DNA of 64,000 nt from Virgibacillus doumboii (GTDB lineage: Bacteria > Bacillota > Bacilli > Bacillales > Amphibacillaceae), in the NCBI RefSeq assembly GCF_902806455.1, contig NZ_CADCWQ010000001.1, forward strand, positions 930,001-994,000, given 5' to 3'. The notes under the pieces are model-generated. The model was not told the DNA's origin. It ran no database searches and worked only from the letters and a program-made list of their open reading frames with translations. The position numbers were made by a program, and so were the translations under genes. Positions 8,130-17,047 of this stretch are shown here, one piece after another (position 1 is the stretch's first letter; each line of letters starts with the position of its first letter).

Positions 8130-8258
8130 ACCTCCCTGATAACCCGTCAAAACGCAGTTGGTGGAGGTCTATTCTGCAGGATAGCTGATCCCCTGGGGGA
8201 ACCGCTTATCATAGGACCACAGTTGCAGCTGTGGTCTTTTTATTATATGCATATTTCT
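8120..8258 (-). ncRNA. Putative antisense antitoxin RNA of the type I module
   Basis: On the minus strand an extended -10 (TGG TATAAT, 8273-8265) should start an RNA near 8258. It would run back over the toxin 3' UTR and last codons, and could end at a stem of AGACCTCC (8128-8135) with GGAGGTCT (8163-8170), followed on that strand by TATTTTCT. The size, about 130-140 nt, and the 3'-3' overlap match RatA and SR4/SR5 antitoxins. It is predicted only from promoter and terminator signals. Confidence 0.55.
8215..8242 (+). terminator. Terminator of the toxin mRNA
   Basis: GACCACAG and CTGTGGTC form an 8-bp stem around TTGCAG, followed by T5. It lies about 85 nt after the toxin stop and within the predicted antisense RNA. 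From 8274 to 8596 I see only AT-rich sequence without clear features. Confidence 0.8.
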
Positions 8259-8596
8259 GCCTATATTATACCACATACAAGCTTACTGAAAAGGAAAAAG
8301 AATCCTTAGCACAAACTATCAGAAAAAACAATATTTTTTTGTGTACCCCGCTTGATTTATTTATACAATGTTCACAAAAAATACAAATTTTTTCATTTTG
8401 ATTGAAATATGTATTATATTGGAAAAATTACGACCTTATTTACCCGGAAAACGTCATAAAGCTACATTATTCGACATTATTTTACATAGATAAGGGTTGT
8501 GATATTGACATTCGACAATATTTGCAGAATCGAGGCTGGAATTCCCCATAGTGTATAATAGTATTGGGGGCAAAAAACATCGAAAGAAGGGAGAAC

Positions 8597-9052
8597 ATGA
8601 AAAAAGTTGAGTTACTTTCATTCATCGAGGTTTTGGAACAGCACGAGGATTGGGTTAATTTTTTTATTCACAAACTAGGTATTTATGACCAGTATGGTGA
8701 ATATTATCAGGAGGGTTTGGTTGCGTTGTGGAATGCATATAACATATTTGATACTTCGCAAGGTGCATTTCATACATACGCTAATAACCAGATTGAAATC
8801 CGGTTGGCTGAAATGAAACTGAAAAATTCAGGGCGATTCAGCAAGGACAAGTTTCTGGTTGAAGTATTTAATGGTGATATAAAACAGACATTGACAGATT
8901 CACCGAAATCCCAATTTTTATGGGAAAAGGTTCAATCACGGATGATGGTTAACCGGTGGAAATGGTTCTATAGCAATATTCTTATGGATCATTTGCTGAA
9001 GCGGGACAACTCGCTTCGAACTATGGAAAGCTGGGATGAAACTGCCAGCTAG
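8597..9052 (+). CDS. Sigma-70-like protein with region 2 and a short region 4
   Basis: A 151-residue protein. Residues ~25-80 (DQYGEYYQEGLVALWNAYNI and following, then FHTYANNQIEIRLAE) look like sigma-70 region 2, which binds core polymerase and the -10 element. The C-terminal part (RWKWFYSNIL through LRTMESWDE) resembles a shortened region 4 HTH, with several residues missing around its first helix. It may be an alternative sigma factor like those found singly in Bacillaceae, or a decayed one. Start ATG 8597 has AGAAGGGAG before it; an upstream in-frame GTG/TTG near 8564 lacks such a site. Target genes cannot be told from here. Confidence 0.65.
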   Translation: MKKVELLSFIEVLEQHEDWVNFFIHKLGIYDQYGEYYQEGLVALWNAYNIFDTSQGAFHTYANNQIEIRLAEMKLKNSGRFSKDKFLVEVFNGDIKQTLTDSPKSQFLWEKVQSRMMVNRWKWFYSNILMDHLLKRDNSLRTMESWDETAS

Positions 9053-9151
9053 ATATCGCGATAATTTGAACTGCTGAATGGCTTGGGATGATCCAAGGTT
9101 CTTTCCACAGGATTCGATAATTATTTCCTGGGCAATATTTCACATTATAAT

Positions 9152-9186
9152 GGGGGGACGTGTACTATGCGTCCCTCTATTTTTGT
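9152..9186 (+). terminator. Intrinsic terminator after the sigma-like gene
   Basis: GGGACG (9155-9160) pairs with CGTCCC (9170-9175), with C-T-rich sequence and ATTTTT after it. Confidence 0.6.
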
Positions 9187-9275
9187 GGAATTAATTTTAA
9201 AAGGCCGATTTGTTAAATTCGATGCTGCGTTTATGCTATATTAATAGGTAGAACTTTTTGGAAGGAACATTTTTA

Positions 9276-10490
9276 ATGACAGATGAACAATCAAAGCAAA
9301 ATACAAAGCAATTATATTATTTTCTGCTGCTTGTAGCAGGAATTATAATCGTAGCGTTTAATTTACGACCGGCGATTACCTCGGTAGGACCGTTGATAGG
9401 CATTATCCGTGATGATGTGGGCCTTTCCAACTGGAGTGCGGGGATTTTGACGAGTTTGCCGCTGGTTGCGTTTGCGATCATGTCACCAGTAGCACCGAAG
9501 CTTGGGAATCGATTTTCAAATGAACGGACCTTATTGCTGGGTCTTGTTCTTCTTTTATTGGGTATCTCTGTTCGTTCGATTTCCCTCGTGTCATTGTTGT
9601 TTATCGGTACGTTATTTGTCGGGCTCGGGATCGCAATCTGTAATGTGCTTTTACCTGGAGTGGTTAAGGAGAAATTCCCGGCTAAGGTCGGGTTAATGAC
9701 CAGTGTCTACTCAACATCAATGGGGATTTTTGCTGCGACAGCTTCCGGGTTAAGTATACCATTTGCCCGTGGGTTCGATATGGGGTGGCAGCTGGCATTG
9801 CTGTTCTGGACCATCCCGGCAATTCTTGGCGTCATTATCTGGATCTATATTTCGAAAAAAGATAAAGCAGACAGAGATGCAGAAATGAAATATGTGGATG
9901 TGGGCAGCAATCGCATGTGGAAGTCACCGCTTGCATGGCAGGTGGCATGTTTTATGGGACTGCAGTCGTTTTTATTTTATGTAACGATTTCATGGCTGCC
10001 GGAAATTTTGCATGACTATGGTGTTTCGATGGCGACGGCCGGATGGATGCTTTCGTTTATGCAGTTTATTGGATTACCGGCAAGCTTTCTCGTTCCGGTA
10101 ATTGCCGGTAAGCTAAAGTCACAGCGTGTCATCGTGTTCGTTATGGTCGCATGTGCAATTGGAGGTTATGGCAGCCTGCTGATTGGGGAATCGTTTACGG
10201 TAATGGTTATCAGCACCATATTAATCGGGATTACGCTTGCCGGCAGCTTTGCACTGGCGCTTGCTTTCCTGGGAATGCGGGCCCGTAATGCACGGGATGC
10301 TGCTGAATTATCGGGGATGGCGCAGTCTTTTGGCTACACGCTGGCAGCAGTCGGTCCGATGTTAATCGGGTATTTATATGACATCACACATGTCTGGACG
10401 ACACCACTTTTGACATTAATCGGCGTATCTGTACTGGTGTTTATTTTTGGTATGGGTGCTGGTCGAAACAAGTATGTACTGGATGAATAA
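9276..10490 (+). CDS. MFS transporter, CynX/NimT family
   Basis: Twelve-segment major facilitator of about 404 residues. The N-terminal FNLRPAITSVGPL in the first membrane segment is the hallmark of the CynX/NimT/YycB group (cyanate, 2-nitroimidazole-type or unknown small-molecule carriers). A hydrophilic loop with KKDKADRDAEMKY (about residues 195-207) separates the two six-helix halves. TTG 9258 overlaps the ribosome site GGAAGG, so ATG 9276 is the better start. It ends 18 nt before the next MFS start, so the two carriers form an operon. The substrate cannot be assigned. Confidence 0.85.
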   Translation: MTDEQSKQNTKQLYYFLLLVAGIIIVAFNLRPAITSVGPLIGIIRDDVGLSNWSAGILTSLPLVAFAIMSPVAPKLGNRFSNERTLLLGLVLLLLGISVRSISLVSLLFIGTLFVGLGIAICNVLLPGVVKEKFPAKVGLMTSVYSTSMGIFAATASGLSIPFARGFDMGWQLALLFWTIPAILGVIIWIYISKKDKADRDAEMKYVDVGSNRMWKSPLAWQVACFMGLQSFLFYVTISWLPEILHDYGVSMATAGWMLSFMQFIGLPASFLVPVIAGKLKSQRVIVFVMVACAIGGYGSLLIGESFTVMVISTILIGITLAGSFALALAFLGMRARNARDAAELSGMAQSFGYTLAAVGPMLIGYLYDITHVWTTPLLTLIGVSVLVFIFGMGAGRNKYVLDE

Positions 10491-10508
10491 CTTTTGGATG
10501 TGAGCGCA

Positions 10509-11687
10509 ATGCAGCAACGAGCATACACAATCAGAGATTTATATTTTTGGCGGATCACGTTAAGCCTGGCCTTGGCTTCATTTTTTGTGTTTGCCAGCAT
10601 GTATTCGGTACAGCCGCTTCTCCCAGTATTTGTAAAAGAATTCGGAGTAACTGTTTCTGAATCGAGTCTTGCACTGTCCCTTACGATTGTTGGCTTAATT
10701 GTCGGCCTGGTCGTTTTGGGCTTTCTTTCTGACCGGAATGGACGAACCGTTTTTATCAATTTTTCACTGGCAGGGTCGGTTCTGCCGTTTTTGTTAATTC
10801 CGCTGACTGATTCGTTTTATATTTTACTTATTTTGCGGCTTATACAGGGCTTTGCTTTGGCAGGCCTGCCTGCTGCAACACTTGCTTATCTCAGTGAGGA
10901 AATTGACCGGAGAAGTGTACATGTAGCAACGGCCCTCTATATATCCAGCAATGCGCTTGGAGGGATGATGGGGCGCGTGTTAACCGGGTATATTACTGAC
11001 CACTTTTCCTGGGAAATGGCGTTTTATTTTTTTGCCGCAGTTGGCGTAGTTATTTTGGCGGCAGTATTTTTCATGCTGCCGAAATCACGATTCTTTACAC
11101 CGAGTAATGAGACGTTTTCCCGTGACATGGAAGGCTTTGTGTTCCATTTAAAAAATCCTGCCTTACTGCTTGCGTTTGGACTCGGCGTTGTTCTGCAGTT
11201 TTCGTTCACCGGGTTATGGACATACTTGCCGTTTTATTTGCAGGAGCCGCCTTTTTCATTGTCGCTTGCAGTAATTTCTTATACGTTTTTTGCTTATGGA
11301 TTAGGTGTTGTCGGCTCACCACTTGCCGGCTGGCTCGCAGGGAAAGTTGGGTTAAGCCCGGTTCGGATATCAGGAATAATCGTCCTTTCTGTGGGAATGT
11401 TCATGACATTGAGTCCATCCTTTTGGTTAATCGTTACAGGGCTTTGTGTGACCTGTCTTGGATTCTTTACCGCACATTCCCTGACAGCAGCATCGGTCAG
11501 TGAACAGGCGACTCACCATAAGGGAAGTGCGTCGAGTTTGTATCTTGTTTCCTATTATATTGGTGTCACGCTCGGCAGTTCAGCGCTTGGGCCAGTCTGG
11601 AGCTTGACCGGCTGGACCGGACTTGTGTTGCTGATTTCCAGCCTGCCGGTTATTTACTTTGCATTTGTAAAGGTCATATCCAGATAA
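10509..11687 (+). CDS. MFS transporter, YnfM/AraJ-like efflux type
   Basis: Twelve-segment MFS protein of about 392 residues. Signatures include MYSVQPLLPVFVKEFGV in segment 1, GFLSDRNGRT (the loop 2-3 motif), and LRLIQGFALAGLPA in segment 4, as in the YnfM/sugar-efflux group. ATG 10509 with GGATGTGAG before it is chosen; TTG 10494 is also possible and would leave only 3 nt after the upstream gene. Substrate unknown. The gene ends 5 bp before a long repetitive element. Confidence 0.82.
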   Translation: MQQRAYTIRDLYFWRITLSLALASFFVFASMYSVQPLLPVFVKEFGVTVSESSLALSLTIVGLIVGLVVLGFLSDRNGRTVFINFSLAGSVLPFLLIPLTDSFYILLILRLIQGFALAGLPAATLAYLSEEIDRRSVHVATALYISSNALGGMMGRVLTGYITDHFSWEMAFYFFAAVGVVILAAVFFMLPKSRFFTPSNETFSRDMEGFVFHLKNPALLLAFGLGVVLQFSFTGLWTYLPFYLQEPPFSLSLAVISYTFFAYGLGVVGSPLAGWLAGKVGLSPVRISGIIVLSVGMFMTLSPSFWLIVTGLCVTCLGFFTAHSLTAASVSEQATHHKGSASSLYLVSYYIGVTLGSSALGPVWSLTGWTGLVLLISSLPVIYFAFVKVISR

Positions 11688-11691
11688 TGAA

Positions 11692-11943
11692 GCTGGGACA
11701 TAACAAAAAAGTGTTGCACAAAAGACGAACAATGTATGGAAACAGCGGAGGGAATATACGTAGACTCCTGGGGGAGGCTCACCAGCCGTCCCCGGCTAAG
11801 AAGACACTGCGAAAATGCACTTTTTGAGCAGATGTCGCCTTGGTACCCGGAGGTGTGAAAGCGAAGTATATTCCCGGAGCAGTTTTATACACCATTTCCA
11901 CTATGTTCGGTTTCTGTTTTTGATAAAACATTTTTGTCCCAGC
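11692..11943. repeat. ~250-bp repetitive intergenic element, copy 1
   Basis: The element begins GCTGGGACATAAC and ends TTTTTGTCCCAGC, so its tips are inverted repeats. Inside, GGGAATATACGTAGACTCC is matched by GAAGTATATTCCCGGAG, giving a nested fold. A diverged second copy stands at 48213-48449. This copy has a private middle part (11797-11860) with AAGACACTGCGAAAATGC that copy 2 lacks. Related sequences are common in Bacillaceae intergenic DNA; function unknown. Confidence 0.75.
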
Positions 11944-11953
11944 CGCTTGTATG

Positions 11954-13600
11954 TTACTGTTTCATCATATCCGGAATTTCAGTCAGGTTAAGTCCCCATA
12001 CGGCAGGCAGCAGGAAGTAAATGGCGAGTGTAACAATGATTACACCAAGAATATTAAGTGCTATACCTGCTTTCGCCATGTCCGGTATACGTAAATAGCC
12101 GGAACCGAAAACAACGGCGTTTGGCGGGGTTGCAACAGGCAGCATGAATGCACATGATGCGGCTACACCGGCTGCAATCATGACGGCGTAAGGATGCACA
12201 CCCAACGCAACGGCCAGTGATGCCATGATTGGATACATCATCGAAGCGGTTGCCGTATTTGATGTTATTTCGGTCAGGAAAATAACCAATGCAGCAACAA
12301 CGATCAGGATAATGAATATATTCACACCTTCAAGGACACTCAACTGGTTACCAATCCACTCCGACAGTCCCGACTCTTTAAATCCGGAAGCAATCGCAAG
12401 ACCTCCGCCGAACAGCAGCAGGATTCCCCACGGAAGTTTTACCGCAGTATCCCAATCCAGGAGTTTATCACCTGCTTTATTTTTAGCAGGAATGATAAAT
12501 AAAATAATAGCGGCAGTCATAGCGATCGTTGCGTCACCAATATTCTCATTGATTTCTGCCAAAATAAACGAGCGGCTGATCCATGACAGGGCTGCCGCGA
12601 CAAACACGACGAAAACCGCTTTTTCCTCAAACGATGGAGCTCCAAGATCTTTCTTTTGGGAATGGATAACTTCCCGACCACCCGGTAATTGCTTCAATTT
12701 CAATGGATAGGCTATTTTTACTAAATAAAACCACGCGATAAAAATAAAGATCCAGGCAACCGGAACACCGAAAAGCATCCATTTTGCAAATGATAGTTCG
12801 ATACCATACAGATTATTAATCGTGCCTGCCAGCACAGTGTTCGGTGGTGTCCCAATCAGTGTGGCGATACCGCCGATTGACGCAGAATAGGCGATACTCA
12901 GCATCAGTGCTTTTCCGAAGCCAAAGTTTTCTTTTGACGTGTCAATCTCATCGTTATCTTTTAACGATTCCGACACCTGGTAAATAATCGCCAGACCAAT
13001 CGGCACCATCATCATGGCTGTTGCTGTATTGGAAATCCACATTGATAAAAATCCCGTAGCTACCATGAATCCGAGAATGATTCGTTCGGTGTTCGTCCCG
13101 ATTACAGAAATAATTGATAAGGCAATTCGCTTATGGAGATTCCATTTTTCCATTGCCAGTGCGATCATAAACCCGCCCATAAACAGGAAAATGGTGTCGT
13201 CACCATACGAAGATGTCGTCAGACCAACGTCCAAACCGCCTGTCAGCGGGAAAAGAATAATCGGCAATAGTGATGTTGCCGGAATTGGAATTGCTTCGGT
13301 AATCCACCAGACAGCAATCCAAATGGTACTTGCTAAAATGGCCTGCGCGGCATCAGACAATCCTTCAGGCTGGAAAAATAATAATGTAAGTACAAAAAGA
13401 ATAGGGCCTAAAAAAAGTCCGATAAACTGTCTCGGGCTGTACGATCGTTTGTCACCACCACCGTTATTGCCTGAAGTACCTTCTGCAGTTGTACTGCTTC
13501 CCGAACCGAGGCTTGAAGAATTCGGTCGGACAAAAAAGCTCAATAAATCTTTTGCCTGGTCGTGCTTATCCCACAACCAGTTCCACGTGCTGGTTATCAT
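11954..13600 (-). CDS. SLC13/DASS-family sodium:dicarboxylate symporter
   Basis: Membrane carrier of 548 residues for di/tricarboxylates such as succinate, malate or fumarate, driven by sodium. The two SNT sodium/substrate motifs of the family are present in the repeated halves: WISNTATAMMMVP and ITSNTATASMMYP; GTPPNTVLAG and the C-terminal VATPPNAVVF are the matching second motifs. The first ~60 residues are hydrophilic, with a Ser/Gly-rich linker. Start ATG 13600 follows AAGGAGGATG. It is divergent from pxpB and convergent with the MFS pair across the repeat element. Confidence 0.93.
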   Translation of the reverse strand: MITSTWNWLWDKHDQAKDLLSFFVRPNSSSLGSGSSTTAEGTSGNNGGGDKRSYSPRQFIGLFLGPILFVLTLLFFQPEGLSDAAQAILASTIWIAVWWITEAIPIPATSLLPIILFPLTGGLDVGLTTSSYGDDTIFLFMGGFMIALAMEKWNLHKRIALSIISVIGTNTERIILGFMVATGFLSMWISNTATAMMMVPIGLAIIYQVSESLKDNDEIDTSKENFGFGKALMLSIAYSASIGGIATLIGTPPNTVLAGTINNLYGIELSFAKWMLFGVPVAWIFIFIAWFYLVKIAYPLKLKQLPGGREVIHSQKKDLGAPSFEEKAVFVVFVAAALSWISRSFILAEINENIGDATIAMTAAIILFIIPAKNKAGDKLLDWDTAVKLPWGILLLFGGGLAIASGFKESGLSEWIGNQLSVLEGVNIFIILIVVAALVIFLTEITSNTATASMMYPIMASLAVALGVHPYAVMIAAGVAASCAFMLPVATPPNAVVFGSGYLRIPDMAKAGIALNILGVIIVTLAIYFLLPAVWGLNLTEIPDMMKQ

Positions 13601-13747
13601 AATGCATCCTCCTTTCCATAGTTATTTTTCCAATTTGGGCCTAAACAAAACGTCGAATATGTATGCGTTTTCCCAGGAGGTACTGTTACCCGTAAGTAGA
13701 ATATATGCTATTATTTCTATAATAGGGTTATTATTGGAGGAAGTCGG

Positions 13748-14458
13748 ATGAATTATTCCTTACAGGCAATTGGTGATGCTGCGATTAAAATTGAATTTTC
13801 GGATGCTTTGTTACCTGAATTGAATAGGGAAGTCCAGCTTTTTTGCCGGAAAATGGAGGAATGTGCTCCGCTTCCGGGAATGATTGAATGGGTTCCTGCA
13901 TTTGATTCAGTAACGATTTATTATGAACCGCATTCCTTAAGTTACCAGGAATGCTGTGAAAAAATGCATCAGATCCAACAAATGACGATTGAAGCGGCTG
14001 AAATCGAGCCACGCTGTGTGTCCGTACCGGTTTTGTACGGCGGTGATTATGGACCTGATCTGGAACGTGTTGCAGAAGTGAACGGGCTGACGCCGGATGA
14101 AGTTGTGTCCATTCATTGTGAGGGAGATTATTCCGTTTATATGCTGGGTTTCCTGCCTGGTTTTCCGTATTTAGGCGGTTTGGATAAACGAATTGCCACA
14201 CCACGTCTGGAAGAACCCCGCGCCAAGGTGGCGGCCGGCGCGGTCGGAATCGCACATGAACAGACAGGAATTTATCCGCTTGATTCACCAGGAGGTTGGA
14301 ATATCATCGGAAAAACACCTTTAACATTATTTGAAAGGAACCGTGAGGATACTTTTTTATTTCGTGCCGGTGACCGGGTGCGATTTTATGAGGTGTCAGA
14401 AGATGAATTGGCGGCAATCGGCAAAGGGAGGGTGGTTAACGATGGCAAAACGCGTTGA
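13748..14458 (+). CDS. pxpB: 5-oxoprolinase subunit B, PxpB (KipI-like)
   Basis: 236-residue carboxyltransferase-like subunit of the prokaryotic ATP-dependent 5-oxoprolinase PxpABC, which opens 5-oxoproline to glutamate. LGFLPGFPYLGGL is the key family motif, along with PRAKVAAGAVGIA and TGIYPLDSPGGWNIIG. In B. subtilis the homolog KipI also inhibits the sporulation kinase KinA. Start ATG 13748 has TTGGAGGAAG before it. It overlaps pxpA by 17 nt, indicating translational coupling. Confidence 0.95.
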   Translation: MNYSLQAIGDAAIKIEFSDALLPELNREVQLFCRKMEECAPLPGMIEWVPAFDSVTIYYEPHSLSYQECCEKMHQIQQMTIEAAEIEPRCVSVPVLYGGDYGPDLERVAEVNGLTPDEVVSIHCEGDYSVYMLGFLPGFPYLGGLDKRIATPRLEEPRAKVAAGAVGIAHEQTGIYPLDSPGGWNIIGKTPLTLFERNREDTFLFRAGDRVRFYEVSEDELAAIGKGRVVNDGKTR

Positions 14459-15212
14459 TATGAACTGTGATATGGGGGAAAGCTTTGGTGCGTACATAAT
14501 CGGTTCGGACGAGGAGCTTCTTAAACACGTCACATCAGCAAATATTGCATGCGGCGCCCATGCCGGTGACCCCACAGTGATGGACACAACGGTTCGCTTG
14601 GCAAAAGAACATGGAGTAGCTGTCGGCGCACACCCAGGCTTTCCTGATATATCCGGCTTTGGTCGGCGGATGATCGATTTTTCCCCGGATGAAATTTACC
14701 GGATGGTCGTTCATCAAATTGGTGGATTACAGGCATTCTGCAGGATTCATGATGTCTGGATGCAACATGTAAAACCGCATGGTGCATTGTATAATCTGGC
14801 GGGCCGGAATCGTGCTGCGGCGGATGCGATTGCCCGTGCCGTTTATGATGTTGACCACGGATTAATTCTTTTCGGATTAGCCGGAAGTGAGTTGCTTGAT
14901 GCCGGTCGGGGTGTCGGCTTGCAAGTTGCATCGGAGGCTTTCGCTGATCGGTCATATCAGGCGGATGGAAGTTTGACACCACGAGAGGATACAGGAGCGG
15001 TTATTGAAGACGTGGCTGAGGCAATTGCGCAGGTGGAGCGGATGGTGAATGATGGTGTCGTTCGTGCTGTTACAGGTGAACTGATTGGTTTAGAGGCGGA
15101 TACAATTTGTGTTCATGGGGATGGCAAGAATGCTGTTCAGTTTGCGGAGCAGTTACGTAAGGCGCTGGAGCGTAAGGGGCTTGAAGTTGCTGCGATTGGG
15201 GATGTGGATTAG
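14442..15212 (+). CDS. pxpA: 5-oxoprolinase subunit A, PxpA (LamB/YcsF family)
   Basis: 256-residue LamB/YcsF protein. The N-terminus RVDMNCDMGESFGAY and the segment NIACGAHAGDP are diagnostic, as are VGAHPGFPD and VKPHGALYN. It acts with PxpB and PxpC; a reading upstream at 14331 is only the out-of-frame extension inside pxpB. Start ATG 14442 has AAAGGGAGGGT about 8 nt before it. The usual order pxpB-pxpA-pxpC is kept, but 350 bp of repeat-rich DNA separates it from pxpC. Confidence 0.96.
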   Translation: MAKRVDMNCDMGESFGAYIIGSDEELLKHVTSANIACGAHAGDPTVMDTTVRLAKEHGVAVGAHPGFPDISGFGRRMIDFSPDEIYRMVVHQIGGLQAFCRIHDVWMQHVKPHGALYNLAGRNRAAADAIARAVYDVDHGLILFGLAGSELLDAGRGVGLQVASEAFADRSYQADGSLTPREDTGAVIEDVAEAIAQVERMVNDGVVRAVTGELIGLEADTICVHGDGKNAVQFAEQLRKALERKGLEVAAIGDVD

Positions 15213-15320
15213 TTTTTGCATGGGATTTTGAGAAACGTGCGGGAATACAAAATGTCAATGGAAATATTTTAAAATTAAAAACTCGGGAGAGAGCATAATA
15301 AAGTCGGGGAACAACTATCC

Positions 15321-15515
15321 CAACTTGCGTGACAGCTATCGAAATTCGAGTAAGAACCAATCCATCCCGCGCGACAGTGGAGAGGACTCGCGCAAAGAGG
15401 GTCCAAACCCGCGCGATAACAGGGAGGACTCGCGCAATAAGCGGCTTAACTTGCGCGACAGCAGGAAAACTCGCGCAATGTGCACCCAAACTCGCGCAAT
15501 AGCAGCCCCGACCCG
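15321..15515 (+). repeat. Tandem ~21-nt repeats with ACTCGCGCAA core (cluster A1)
   Basis: About eight degenerate units with the core CGCGCRAYAGC recur about every 20-21 nt. They fill most of the gap between pxpA and pxpC. The same core recurs at 45885-46045. Translation in some frames gives repetitive Arg/Asn/Ser peptides, which I regard as artefacts. Confidence 0.8.
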
Positions 15516-15562
15516 AATAGAATTGCACAAGACCAGAGCAAAAAATACCAAGTGGTGATATT

Positions 15563-16495
15563 ATGCAAAGCCAAAAAATATTTCATGTCATCAAGCCCGG
15601 TGTCCTGACGACGTTCCAGGATCTGGGCAGAACCGGCTATCAAAAATATGGTGTGCCTGTTTCGGGGGCGATGGATACATATGCATTGCAAATCGCTAAC
15701 ATTCTTGCTGGCAACCCACGCAACAAAGTCTGTCTGGAGGTGACACTGGTCGGCCCGCAGCTTGAAATGACTGCGCCCCACCCGATAACAGTTGCTATTA
15801 CCGGTGCAGCACTCGAGCCTAAACTCAACAACAAGCCGATTCAAATGTGGAAGTCGTTTAAAATGGAGCCTGGTGACCAATTAACGTTTGGGAAGCATCA
15901 ATCGGGTGTACGGGCTTATATCGCAGTGGCAGGCGGGTTTGGCGCTCCAGCCTTTTTCCATAGTCAGTCGACAGATGTGAACAGTGGGTTTGGCCGTTCG
16001 CTTGCGGGTGATGATTCGATTTACGGATTTCCAGTCCAGTCAAAACACGGTGTTGGCATTTCAATTACCCCTACATACGAAAAGTCGATTGAAGTAGCCG
16101 TTATAGAGGGGCCACACACGGATTCTTTTACGAAAGAAGGCCGATATATTTTTTTCAACACAACCCATATTGTTGATGCCAATTCCAACCGGATGGGATA
16201 CCGTCTGAAGTCGAAGCAAGTCACCCATGAAAAAAACATGGACATCTGGTCTGATGCGGTGCCGTTTGGCGGGATTCAGGTACCCAAAAACGGAATGCCG
16301 ATAATCCTGATGGCTGACAGGCAGACGACCGGGGGCTACCCGCGGATTGGCACCGTCATATCAAGTGATCTGCCTAAAATCGCCCAGCTGATTCCACAAG
16401 GGGAAATCCGCTTCACGCCGATATCGGTAGATGAAGCGCAGGAGAGAGCAAGAAAAATAGAGAAATTTCTATACCAGCTGGAGCAATTCCGATAA
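15563..16495 (+). CDS. pxpC: 5-oxoprolinase subunit C, PxpC (KipA-like)
   Basis: 310-residue biotin-dependent-carboxyltransferase-like subunit completing the PxpABC 5-oxoprolinase. VIKPGVLTTFQDLGRTGYQ at the start and PVSGAMDTYALQIAN are diagnostic; YIAVAGGF and ADRQTTGGYPRIGTV also fit. In B. subtilis KipA counters KipI. Start ATG 15563 is preceded by GTGGTGAT. It shares its strand with pxpBA; whether one mRNA crosses the repeat cluster is unknown. Confidence 0.95.
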   Translation: MQSQKIFHVIKPGVLTTFQDLGRTGYQKYGVPVSGAMDTYALQIANILAGNPRNKVCLEVTLVGPQLEMTAPHPITVAITGAALEPKLNNKPIQMWKSFKMEPGDQLTFGKHQSGVRAYIAVAGGFGAPAFFHSQSTDVNSGFGRSLAGDDSIYGFPVQSKHGVGISITPTYEKSIEVAVIEGPHTDSFTKEGRYIFFNTTHIVDANSNRMGYRLKSKQVTHEKNMDIWSDAVPFGGIQVPKNGMPIILMADRQTTGGYPRIGTVISSDLPKIAQLIPQGEIRFTPISVDEAQERARKIEKFLYQLEQFR

Positions 16496-16511
16496 TAGAG
16501 AGGAGAATACA

Positions 16512-17006
16512 ATGAAAAAGCATCCGAAAATCAAGGTTCCCGCTACAAAGTGGGAAAAGCTTTTTAATTTCTTATCCGTAATCTTACTTATTAGTTTAAT
16601 AGTATATGTCGTCATGGCGTATAACAGTTTGCCGGAAAAAGTCCCGACCCACTTTAATGCCCAGGGTGAGGCAGATGACTGGGGAAACAAGGTAACCGTT
16701 CTGATCATGCCGGGGGTTGCACTGGTTTCATTTATTATCATGTATTTTGTAACAAAAGCACCGCATGTATATAACTATACGGTAGAGATAACTGAGGAAA
16801 ACGCACCAAGGCTGTATCCCCTGGCACGTACATTTATGGCGACGATTAACTTCGAAATGGTTGCGATTTTATCCTATATTGCGTGGGGTATGGTGCAGTC
16901 TGCCAAAAGCGGGACAGGGCTTGGCATGAGCTTTATTTTCTTCGTAATAGTTGTTCCAGTTGTTACAATTATTATTTTCATGATTCGAATGAATAAGGTG
17001 CAATAA
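16512..17006 (+). CDS. DUF1648-domain membrane protein
   Basis: 164-residue protein with about four membrane segments (residues ~20-40, 66-86, 115-135, 140-160). LPEKVPTHFNAQGEADDWG is the DUF1648 signature, found also at the N-terminus of SdpI-type immunity proteins, though the SdpI domain itself is absent. AGAGGAGAA precedes ATG 16512, 16 nt after pxpC, so it may be read with it. Function unknown. Confidence 0.75.
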   Translation: MKKHPKIKVPATKWEKLFNFLSVILLISLIVYVVMAYNSLPEKVPTHFNAQGEADDWGNKVTVLIMPGVALVSFIIMYFVTKAPHVYNYTVEITEENAPRLYPLARTFMATINFEMVAILSYIAWGMVQSAKSGTGLGMSFIFFVIVVPVVTIIIFMIRMNKVQ

Positions 17007-17047
17007 CATTGATTAGACTCCCGAAATGTATTAAAATGAGCTGAGAT

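Noticed and set aside
12225..13751. Long plus-strand ORFs (161 and 245 codons) opposite the SLC13 gene
   Set aside because: They are antisense shadows of a well-supported transporter gene, without ribosome sites or recognisable motifs.
15325..15558. Arg/Asn/Ser-rich repetitive ORFs between pxpA and pxpC
   Set aside because: They follow the 21-nt (7-codon) repeat period in several frames on both strands, so they are by-products of the repeat cluster. The same applies to ORFs near 45863-46216 and 53233-53476.
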